A stretch of DNA of 50,549 bases, taken from positions 1 through 50,549 of the forward strand of contig JALHST010000041.1 in NCBI GenBank assembly GCA_022865355.1, in the 5' to 3' direction. Every line of letters starts with the position of its first letter. Within the stretch, counting starts at the first letter, position 1. This DNA comes from Maribacter sp. Lineage in GTDB: Bacteria > Bacteroidota > Bacteroidia > Flavobacteriales > Flavobacteriaceae. Positions 44,157-50,549 of this stretch are shown here, in pieces. Below the pieces are notes generated by a model. The model saw nothing but the letters and a program-made list of their open reading frames with translations, was not told the origin of the DNA and made no database searches. The position numbers and the translations under genes are program-made.

Positions 44157-45221
44157 TTATCCGCGGCGTTCCATTTCACTCATAACATCTACCAAAACAC
44201 CGACGCTTTCCAAAGGCAGTGCATTATACATGGAGGCTCGATAGCCCCCGACTGATCGGTGGCCATTTAAACCAATGATCCCCGCATCTTTTAAAAGGGC
44301 TTCAAAGGTGTCTTTCTGTTTGTTGTCGGTTAAGGTAAATGTCGCATTCATGATCGAGCGGTCTTCTTTGTTGGCATAGCCTTCAAATAAAGGATTTAAA
44401 TCAATTTCAGAATAAAGCAATTGTGCTTTTTTCTCATTGATTTGTTCAATCGCCGAAATTCCGCCCAGCTTCTTCAACCATTCCAAGGTCAGCATTGAAA
44501 CATAAACGGCAAAAACCGAAGGGGTATTGAACATGCTCTCTTTGGAAATATGCACCTGATAATCTAGAATCGAGGGTATTTTTCGAGTGACCTTTCCTAA
44601 AAGAGACTCTTTGACCACCACCAAGGTGGTTCCCGCGGGCCCCATATTTTTCTGTGCACCTGCATAGATCAGGTCGAATTTCGAAAAATCCAGTTCCCTT
44701 GAAAATATATCCGAACTCATATCGCACACCAACGGGGTATCAGTCGTTGGAAATTTTTTGATCTGGGTACCAAAAATCGTATTATTCGATGTTAGGTGCA
44801 AATAATCCATGCCGCTGGGTATGCTATACCCTTTTGGAATGTATCGGAAGTTTTCATCCTTAGAGGATCCTACTTCAATCACTTCTCCAAAAATTTTCGC
44901 CTCCTTAATCGCATTGCTGCTCCAAGTACCAGTGTTCAAATAACCTGCTTTGGTCTCAAGCAAGTTATAGGCTACCATTACGAATTCAAGGCTGGCGCCA
45001 CCTTGAAGAAATAAGGCCTGATATCCTTTATCGGCAAGCCCTAAGAGTTCCAATGCCAATGAACGCGCATTGTCCATCACCGCGACAAAATCCTTACTCC
45101 GATGCGATATTTCAATCAAGGAAAGACCAGAACCGTTAAAATCAAGTACGGCTTCGGAAGCCTTTAAAAGAACTTCTTGTGGCAAAATACAGGGCCCGGC
45201 ACTGAAATTATGTTTTTTCAT
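44157..45221 (-). CDS. serC: Phosphoserine aminotransferase
   Basis: A 354-residue class V PLP aminotransferase that converts 3-phosphohydroxypyruvate to phosphoserine. N-terminal FSAGPCILP and LIEISHRSKDF are SerC signatures; the PLP lysine is in YAGAQKNMGPAG. RSVGGYRASMYNA near the C-terminus binds the substrate phosphate. It sits between the acyl-CoA reductase and serA genes, 70 and 72 bases away, same direction. It may also serve pyridoxine synthesis. Confidence 0.95.
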   Translation of the reverse strand: MKKHNFSAGPCILPQEVLLKASEAVLDFNGSGLSLIEISHRSKDFVAVMDNARSLALELLGLADKGYQALFLQGGASLEFVMVAYNLLETKAGYLNTGTWSSNAIKEAKIFGEVIEVGSSKDENFRYIPKGYSIPSGMDYLHLTSNNTIFGTQIKKFPTTDTPLVCDMSSDIFSRELDFSKFDLIYAGAQKNMGPAGTTLVVVKESLLGKVTRKIPSILDYQVHISKESMFNTPSVFAVYVSMLTLEWLKKLGGISAIEQINEKKAQLLYSEIDLNPLFEGYANKEDRSIMNATFTLTDNKQKDTFEALLKDAGIIGLNGHRSVGGYRASMYNALPLESVGVLVDVMSEMERRG

Positions 45222-45291
45222 ATCCTTATTTAAATTAAGGTGCTAAGGTCATAAATTTATAGTGAAATAACGGCACGGTTGCTAAATAATT

Positions 45292-46356
45292 CTAGGATGT
45301 TTTTAACAGGAACTCAACAGTATCTATATGGTCTGCATAGGTCGCGAGATCGGGTTTTTGCGTCTCCCCAAAGTCGACTTCCTCTAATAAAATACCGTTT
45401 CCCACAATACATTGTATCTTGTCAAGTTCCTGCACAAGTAGATTTTTTAAGGCGTTCAACGAATCGTACTCTTCATAAGACAAAGTCGCAATTGGAGAGG
45501 CAAAACCGATATCGCGTTTGAGAATTAGAAAGCCATTGTCAATAAATTCAAATTCACTCATTAAATACACCGCTTTGTTATAGTCGTAATTATTGGCATA
45601 TTTTACCTGATCCATTAATGCTTTATAAGAATCAATGGCAGAAAGAAAAGTATCGAAAACATATCCTTTTGGAACAAAAAGCTTGGACACATTTCTACAA
45701 CCCAAGCCGAAGTAACGAAAGATGTCCTCACCAAGCGCATTTAATTGTGCAGGAGTTTCGTTGCCCGTCAGTACTGCTACCGAATTTCTATTTTTACGAA
45801 TAATATGGGGTACCTTTCCAAAATAATATTCAAAATAGCGCGCGGTATTGTTGCTACCTGTCGCAATCACCGCATCATAGTTCTCGAACCTATCCTCTTT
45901 GAAAATTATTCTAGTTGATAAGAGGGGTAAAATTTCGATTAGGTATTCAGAAACCAAAGGCAAAAGAACACGATCATTCGAAGACAATTTGATCATGGCA
46001 GTATTCCCCGTCATCAGCACCGACAAAAAATCGTGAAACCCTACCAAAGGAATATTTCCTGCCATAATCAATGCCACCGTTTTCGGTGTGCTTGATGTAG
46101 GGTCATATCGCAGTATCCAATTTTCAAGCTTTTCGCGAACCAATAGTTTTCCCCATTGTTGAATGGCGAATAGTATATTTTCCCTGGTAAACCAGCCATT
46201 TTTATGCTTCGCTATAGCAATGGCCTCATCAAATTTAAAAAACCAAGACTTTTGATTTTCAGTTATTTGGACATCATTTTTGACATATTCACAATAGCTC
46301 CGGAAGAATTCCCCAAGTTTGACAAAAGCATCGATACGTTGACGAAGGTCACTCAT
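45292..46356 (-). CDS. Acyl-CoA reductase (LuxC-like)
   Basis: A 354-residue protein of the LuxC/acyl-CoA reductase family, an aldehyde dehydrogenase relative. Visible features are an NAD(P)-binding segment LIMAGNIPLVGFHDFLSVLM, GNTAMIKLSSND, a VIATGSNNTARYF motif and the nucleophile cysteine in GLGCRNVSKLF. It could reduce fatty acyl-CoA or a related thioester to aldehyde, but no lux genes are present. It heads a leftward run with serC and serA, a pairing that I recall as conserved in Bacteroidota. It is divergent from the ferredoxin gene. Confidence 0.9.
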   Translation of the reverse strand: MSDLRQRIDAFVKLGEFFRSYCEYVKNDVQITENQKSWFFKFDEAIAIAKHKNGWFTRENILFAIQQWGKLLVREKLENWILRYDPTSSTPKTVALIMAGNIPLVGFHDFLSVLMTGNTAMIKLSSNDRVLLPLVSEYLIEILPLLSTRIIFKEDRFENYDAVIATGSNNTARYFEYYFGKVPHIIRKNRNSVAVLTGNETPAQLNALGEDIFRYFGLGCRNVSKLFVPKGYVFDTFLSAIDSYKALMDQVKYANNYDYNKAVYLMSEFEFIDNGFLILKRDIGFASPIATLSYEEYDSLNALKNLLVQELDKIQCIVGNGILLEEVDFGETQKPDLATYADHIDTVEFLLKTS

Positions 46357-46360
46357 TATA

Positions 46361-46392
46361 TTTGTACAGGATTGTATTACAGATTACCTTTG
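46361..46392 (+). promoter_or_regulatory. Promoter of the ferredoxin gene
   Basis: TTTG at 46361-46364, a 20-base spacer, then TACCTTTG at 46385-46392: an excellent Bacteroidota match. A start site near 46399 gives a leader of about 93 bases, which contains the hairpin at 46456-46474. The -33 box starts 5 bases from the start codon of the divergent acyl-CoA reductase gene. Confidence 0.7.
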
Positions 46393-46394
46393 CG

Positions 46395-46402
46395 CAAAAA
46401 TA
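46395..46402 (-). promoter_or_regulatory. Candidate -7 element of the acyl-CoA reductase gene run
   Basis: Read leftward this is TATTTTTG, a TAnnTTTG match 39 bases from the ATG at 46356. No TTG is visible at the expected -33 position. It is only 2 bases from the ferredoxin -7 element on the other strand, so the divergent promoters would overlap and exclude each other. Confidence 0.4.
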
Positions 46403-46455
46403 GGCATACTAACAGAACTTTTAGACCGTAAGAAGTAGAACTTGTTAGTAACGAA

Positions 46456-46474
46456 TGCCGAAAAATATTCGGCA
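46456..46474 (+). promoter_or_regulatory. Hairpin in the ferredoxin mRNA leader
   Basis: TGCCGAA, loop AAATA, TTCGGCA: a perfect 7-bp stem 17 bases before the ATG. It lacks a T-run, so it is not a terminator; it could tune translation or mRNA stability. Confidence 0.4.
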
Positions 46475-46491
46475 GTAAGAAAAAGAAGATT

Positions 46492-46845
46492 ATGGCGATT
46501 ATTATAACCGATGAATGTATAAACTGCGGGGCCTGCGAACCAGAATGCCCTAATACAGCAATTTACGAGGGTGCTGATGAATGGCGTTATTCCGAGGGGA
46601 CTTCGCTGAAAGGGGATGTGGTTTTGACCGATGGTAAAAAGGTAAATGCCGATGAAGTCCAAGAACCAGTGAGTGACGAGATATATTATATAGTACCGGA
46701 CAAGTGTACTGAATGTAAAGGCTTTCACGAAGAGCCACAATGTGCCGCAGTTTGTCCTGTCGATTGCTGTATACCCGACGTTGACCATGTAGAATCGGAA
46801 GAAACTCTGTTGGGGAAACAACGCTTTATGCATCCCGATTCTTAA
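46492..46845 (+). CDS. 2[4Fe-4S] ferredoxin
   Basis: A 117-residue YfhL/FdxA-like ferredoxin. Cluster motifs are [12 protein letters not shown] near residues 9-20 and [18 protein letters not shown] near 74-91, with a spaced CxxC pair, as in Bacteroidota dicluster ferredoxins. It is a soluble electron carrier; partners are unknown. It is divergent from the acyl-CoA reductase gene, which could use reduced ferredoxin or NAD(P)H (inference). A promoter and a leader hairpin precede it. Confidence 0.93.
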   Translation: MAIIITDECINCGACEPECPNTAIYEGADEWRYSEGTSLKGDVVLTDGKKVNADEVQEPVSDEIYYIVPDKCTECKGFHEEPQCAAVCPVDCCIPDVDHVESEETLLGKQRFMHPDS

Positions 46846-46880
46846 AATTATAGTTTATAATACCTACTAAAAATCTCTTA

Positions 46881-47639
46881 TTAAACCGATTTTTCCATTT
46901 TTTGGGCCACCATGACAAAGGTATCAAAGGCGTAACTGGGCCGATTAAATGAATCCAACACTTTGAATCCGGTTTCGTTTAAAAAAGATGTAATTTCCGA
47001 ATCGGTAAAGACCCTAAAGAACGCGGAATCCTTTCCCAAGAGAACCGACCCCATAGCTTCTTCCTTAAAGTAATCGGCTGACCAGTCCACAATCGTTTTG
47101 CCATCTTCCTTTAAGTGCCAATTGGAAGTTCTACGGTATCGGATACCTTCAACTAATGATGAATGGGTAACTATGGGATGATCCTTAATATAAGGTAGAA
47201 AGCGGTCGGCATCGATACAGTCGAAAATTAGATGGCCCTTTTCACCCAATATGTTATAAATACAGCGAAAGGTGTTCATGACATCATCATCAGTAACGAG
47301 ATAGTTGATGGATCTTCCCGTAATTAAGGCGGCATCAAAAGTACGGTCTAATTGAAAATCTCGCATATCGGCCTGAATGAATTGGCCATTGGGATTTTTT
47401 TGGCGTGCTAGGTCCAGCATGTGCTGACTATAGTCCAAGCCTAGATAATCTCGAAACGTTTTCCTGAATTTACGAGCTAAATTTCCCGAACCACAGCATA
47501 TTTCAATAATGCTTTGCGCATTTTTTGAACGGCATAAGCTAGCATAAAATTGATATTCCTCATCGTAATCGATGAATCCTTGATACATTTTATCAAAAAC
47601 CTTTGATAAATCCCTTCCATACAGCTCGCTCATATTCAA
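46881..47639 (-). CDS. Class I SAM-dependent methyltransferase
   Basis: A 252-residue Rossmann-fold methyltransferase. Motif I is IIEICCGSGNLARKF (residues about 43-57), motif II FRDYLGLDYSQHML, and an acidic DMRDFQLD segment binds the SAM adenine. The acceptor substrate is unknown. The N-terminal ATG may be 47639 or 47633 (two methionines); I kept the longer form. It follows the agmatinase-like gene by 29 bases and so is probably co-transcribed. Confidence 0.88.
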   Translation of the reverse strand: MNMSELYGRDLSKVFDKMYQGFIDYDEEYQFYASLCRSKNAQSIIEICCGSGNLARKFRKTFRDYLGLDYSQHMLDLARQKNPNGQFIQADMRDFQLDRTFDAALITGRSINYLVTDDDVMNTFRCIYNILGEKGHLIFDCIDADRFLPYIKDHPIVTHSSLVEGIRYRRTSNWHLKEDGKTIVDWSADYFKEEAMGSVLLGKDSAFFRVFTDSEITSFLNETGFKVLDSFNRPSYAFDTFVMVAQKMEKSV

Positions 47640-47668
47640 ATAATTAGTATGATTACAGCCTTCGATCG

Positions 47669-48448
47669 CTACTTCCCGTTGCGTATAATAAGGGCGGCAA
47701 TTTCCTTCAATAGTTTTGCGCCAACCATGGCCGTCATTTGATTGATATCATGTTTTGGGTTGTATTCTACAATATCGGCCCCTAAAATAGGCACCTCTAG
47801 ACTTTGAAGGAGGCCAATAAGTTCTCGCGTACTCAATCCTCCAGGTTCATGATGGGAAACCCCTGGGGCGAAAGCCGGATCAAGGACATCAATATCTAGC
47901 GATACGTATATAGGATTTTTAAATCTAGGCAGAAGCGAAGAGTCGAAATCTTTCATTTCCAGCATTTCTACTCCAAACTTGGCTGCTTGATCCCTTTGAT
48001 GCGAAGACAAGGTGCGAAGTCCTACCTGCACCAATCTCCCAGCGAGATGATTCTCCATGATTCGGGCAAATGGGCAGGCATGGGAATAGGTATCCCCTTC
48101 GAATTCATTGTAAAGATCTGCATGGGCATCTATGTGCAATATATCAAAGGGACCATAAACATTGTGAAAGGCCCTGACAATAGGGTAGGTAATCGAATGG
48201 TCGCCACCCAAGGTAACCAATGGTATATTAGAACGAATGTTTTTGGCCGTAATCTGTTCGATTTCAAAATAATCCCCAATGGCAAAATCACCTTTATCAT
48301 CCCAAAGGCCAGGATGAATTTCCAGTCCCGATTCAGAAAAATAATTGGCTGACGGACTGTTATAGGCCTTTCTTATTAAAGGAGGTGCCAAGGCCGGACC
48401 CTTTAAATAAGAGGACTTATCGTCATATAAAATTCCCTGAAGGACCAT
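47669..48448 (-). CDS. Agmatinase / arginase-family ureohydrolase
   Basis: A 259-residue Mn2+-dependent hydrolase of the ureohydrolase superfamily. Ligand motifs are GGDHSI, HIDAHADLY and SLDIDVLDPAFAPG, plus HEPGGL and GADIVEYNP. They fit agmatinase or a related guanidino-hydrolase; substrate cannot be fixed. I use the ATG at 48448 (MVLQGILYDD), which places the first strand at the family's start. The ATG at 48469 lies directly beside the TonB receptor terminator, leaving no room for a leader. Confidence 0.87.
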   Translation of the reverse strand: MVLQGILYDDKSSYLKGPALAPPLIRKAYNSPSANYFSESGLEIHPGLWDDKGDFAIGDYFEIEQITAKNIRSNIPLVTLGGDHSITYPIVRAFHNVYGPFDILHIDAHADLYNEFEGDTYSHACPFARIMENHLAGRLVQVGLRTLSSHQRDQAAKFGVEMLEMKDFDSSLLPRFKNPIYVSLDIDVLDPAFAPGVSHHEPGGLSTRELIGLLQSLEVPILGADIVEYNPKHDINQMTAMVGAKLLKEIAALIIRNGK

Positions 48449-48470
48449 CTTTCTGAAAATTCGAAGCATT

Positions 48471-48499
48471 AAAAAAGCTGCCTAAAGATAGGCAGCTTT
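48471..48499 (-). terminator. Terminator of the second TonB receptor gene
   Basis: A 10-base stem AAAGCTGCCT / AGGCAGCTTT with a 6-base loop, 25 bases past the leftward receptor stop at 48524. The outgoing strand ends in six T residues, directly before the agmatinase-like gene. Confidence 0.8.
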
Positions 48500-48523
48500 C
48501 GAAATATACAAGATAATCGTAGT

Positions 48524-50549
48524 TTAAAATTTATAATTAACCGAAAGGTTGAACAGCGTACCAAGTTGGCTAAAATGATAACCATCATAGGTCATTTGTG
48601 AGTACCTCTGATTGAACGTAATCAGATTTGATTCGTTTTGAATAGGGGTTACCCCAAATGCATTGGTCGATGTATCATTAATAAGGGCTTGACCAGCGGA
48701 ATTTTCAGCAACGAACTTCCATTCCGGCAACACGTTTAAAAGGTTGTTGATATTCAAGGCAATGGTCAATTGCTCGGTAGCGTTGTAATTAACGCCCAAA
48801 TCGGTAACGATTTTGGGTGTAAATTCAGTCCGAAGATCATCGCTCATACCTTGTTGTTTAAAGGTGGTCTTTCCGAAATACGTATTGTTCAAGGAAAACC
48901 CAAATTTATCCAAATCATAATTGGCACCCAATATCCATTTTGTTTTAGGTCGAGATGTAAAGAACAAAGCCTCTTGGGTGGCATTTACGACCGATTGTCC
49001 AGTACCTGCCAAAAATGCGGGATCCTTAACGGCCCCATTTCTTTCATTTTGAATGGTATAGTTACCCGCTAGGTTCAGACCTAGGGTACCACTTCCTAAG
49101 GCGATATTTCGGTACCCGGCGACCACATCAAGTCCAGAAGTTCTTGTATCAAGGGCATTCACGAAGAAACTAAGATCTGACAGCCCGGCGAAAGCAGGAC
49201 CGGCCGGTGGGGCAACTTCTGACCCTAATACGATCCGGTCTTTTACAGCAATATTATAATAATCTACGGTTACATTAAAATCCCTATTGATTTTTGAAGC
49301 CACGCCAACGGTAAAGTTGGTAGATTTTTCGGCATCTAATTGCGAAAGACCTAATAACCTGGCTTGCGGCGAAACATTGTTCACCAAACCACCGACTTGG
49401 ATGCCTTGTCCGGGTACAAAACTATATTGGGCTTTTTGGGTGTAGATCTGATGTAGGGTAGGAGCCCTAAATCCGCTGGAGATAGATCCCCTAAGAATAA
49501 TCTTGTCATCCAAGAACTTATAGCGAGAGCTAATCTTATACACAAACGCGTTCCCAAAATCTGAATAATTTTCGGTACGTACGGTACCGCTCAACAGAAA
49601 ATCTTTGTTGACATCGTAATCCAAACTAAGGTATCCCCCAATGTTGTAGCGGCTGAACTTACCAGAATTTTGAGGTTGGTTTCCCGAGAATGAATCGGCA
49701 CCACCACCATCATAGGAGGCTAGCTCCCCGGCAATGACTTCAAAAATTTCCGATCGAAACTCGGCTCCGAAACCGATACTGACATCAGTGGAGAGTATCC
49801 TAGAAATATCAAGGTTTCCTATATTATTACTAAATCGCGTACCACCCGGATCAAAACTAATGGGGCTATTCTCACGGTAAAGACTAGACCCTTCGGTCAA
49901 TTCTCCCGGATCGACAATGCCGTTCCCATTAGTATCTAGCCATGTAGAAGGAGAATACACGAAATTCCTATTATGGGTGTTGTTTACTTTGTAAGTCTGC
50001 GTATTGCCACCGGTCGTAAAACTGGCATCAATGTTCCAATCATTTTTTATGGTCCTGAAACCCACCGTACCATTGTAATCGCTTAGATCACCTTCGAAGG
50101 TGGGCACATAACCATCGTAATTGTTCGGGGTGCCGGGAGCGGGAAAAAAATCGGAGAGATACGGAAAATCCTGGATTGTTCTCCAATACGGTGTTCTATA
50201 GTTGGCATAACTATTTACCTTTTTATAGACATAGGCGGCATTGGCATATAATTCAGTATTCTCGCTCAAGTCGAATCCGGCATTGACCTCAAATTTGGCC
50301 GCGGCAGTTTCAGGTGAACCGTTTATATTCCCTGCGTCGGGTCTTCTTGATAAAAATTCCTGTACGTCGGCGATATCAGCACCAAAATCAGCTGCTTCCC
50401 CGGCTGCGTTCACGGTGCCAGGGCGATTGGCCAGATTTACCTTTGAAAGATCAATGGTATAATTCACAAAGCCCTTATCCTCTCCTATCGATGTACCATT
50501 ATTCATACTGATACCATACATGGCCCCATCACCTTCTGAAGTAACACCG
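48524..50549 (-). CDS. TonB-dependent receptor, C-terminal part (runs off window)
   Basis: The last 675 or so residues of a receptor; the frame stays open past the right edge, so the ATG at 50521 is not a start. The visible part is a beta barrel with repeated aromatic-ended strands, a conserved SSGFRAPTLHQIYT barrel motif and the terminal strand LFNLSVNYKF. The segment WLDTNGNGIVDPGELTEG resembles an EF-hand-type calcium loop in an extracellular region. The plug and signal sequence are outside the window, so the ligand is unknown. A strong terminator follows the stop. Confidence 0.9.
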   Translation of the reverse strand, partial: GVTSEGDGAMYGISMNNGTSIGEDKGFVNYTIDLSKVNLANRPGTVNAAGEAADFGADIADVQEFLSRRPDAGNINGSPETAAAKFEVNAGFDLSENTELYANAAYVYKKVNSYANYRTPYWRTIQDFPYLSDFFPAPGTPNNYDGYVPTFEGDLSDYNGTVGFRTIKNDWNIDASFTTGGNTQTYKVNNTHNRNFVYSPSTWLDTNGNGIVDPGELTEGSSLYRENSPISFDPGGTRFSNNIGNLDISRILSTDVSIGFGAEFRSEIFEVIAGELASYDGGGADSFSGNQPQNSGKFSRYNIGGYLSLDYDVNKDFLLSGTVRTENYSDFGNAFVYKISSRYKFLDDKIILRGSISSGFRAPTLHQIYTQKAQYSFVPGQGIQVGGLVNNVSPQARLLGLSQLDAEKSTNFTVGVASKINRDFNVTVDYYNIAVKDRIVLGSEVAPPAGPAFAGLSDLSFFVNALDTRTSGLDVVAGYRNIALGSGTLGLNLAGNYTIQNERNGAVKDPAFLAGTGQSVVNATQEALFFTSRPKTKWILGANYDLDKFGFSLNNTYFGKTTFKQQGMSDDLRTEFTPKIVTDLGVNYNATEQLTIALNINNLLNVLPEWKFVAENSAGQALINDTSTNAFGVTPIQNESNLITFNQRYSQMTYDGYHFSQLGTLFNLSVNYKF

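Noticed and set aside
1-50549. CRISPR arrays, insertion sequences, prophage or integrative elements
   Set aside because: No regularly spaced repeats, transposase, integrase or phage genes were seen; gene families are ordinary chromosomal ones.

Overview
The window reads as chromosomal DNA of a Bacteroidota bacterium, most likely family Flavobacteriaceae. Four things support this. Promoter-like sites match the Bacteroidota pattern (TTTG, about 18-20 bases, TAnnTTTG). Shine-Dalgarno sites are rare. There is a fused CcsB-CcsA cytochrome c assembly protein and there are SusC-style TonB receptors. There are also marker families such as DUF2520, DUF6146, TIGR02757, BshB1 and the acyl-CoA reductase/SerC/SerA gene set. 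About 40 protein genes and one tRNA-His are packed tightly. I saw no rRNA, CRISPR array, insertion sequence, phage gene or integrase.

Layout. 1-10.9 kb is housekeeping: the start of a KdsC-like phosphatase, a DUF2520 protein, the CcsBA fusion, a secreted zinc protease, a MATE exporter, a trans-sulfuration PLP enzyme, bacillithiol deacetylase BshB1 and a TPR sensor kinase. tRNA-His with its own promoter and terminator lies at 11.15 kb, followed by a secreted M28 peptidase.

13.2-23.5 kb is the most distinctive region, a catabolic locus centred on 2-oxoglutarate semialdehyde. An AraC regulator is divergent from a DHDPS-family deaminase. Then come an aldehyde dehydrogenase, a secreted DUF885 peptidase, a hydroxyproline 2-epimerase and a D-amino-acid-type flavoprotein. 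Together these encode all four steps from trans-4-hydroxy-L-proline to 2-oxoglutarate, plus a peptidase that could supply substrate. After a short antisense gene come an FAH-family protein resembling 2-keto-3-deoxy-D-arabinonate dehydratase, which would make the same semialdehyde, and a PhyH dioxygenase of unknown substrate that would consume 2-oxoglutarate.

23.5-30.6 kb is a leftward run of a RetSat-like flavoprotein, a GDSL hydrolase, a small membrane protein, a secreted alpha/beta hydrolase, a nitrilase and a secreted S10 carboxypeptidase. 30.8-38.9 kb holds a fasciclin lipoprotein, a secreted Gfo/Idh/MocA oxidoreductase, a leftward ABC ATPase-CPBP-TIGR02757 operon, FolE, a small membrane protein, a Tat-exported sulfite-oxidase-like enzyme with a cytochrome c partner, and a sterol-desaturase-family hydroxylase. 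38.9-50.5 kb holds a TonB receptor, a roughly 700-base stretch with no confident gene, lipoprotein DUF6146, DUF937, SerA, SerC, an acyl-CoA reductase, a divergent ferredoxin, a methyltransferase, an agmatinase-like enzyme and a second TonB receptor cut by the window edge.

The main theme is scavenging of proteinaceous material. Four secreted or lipid-anchored proteases or peptidases (zinc protease, M28, DUF885, S10) share the window with hydroxyproline catabolism, which would suit growth on collagen-like protein (inference).
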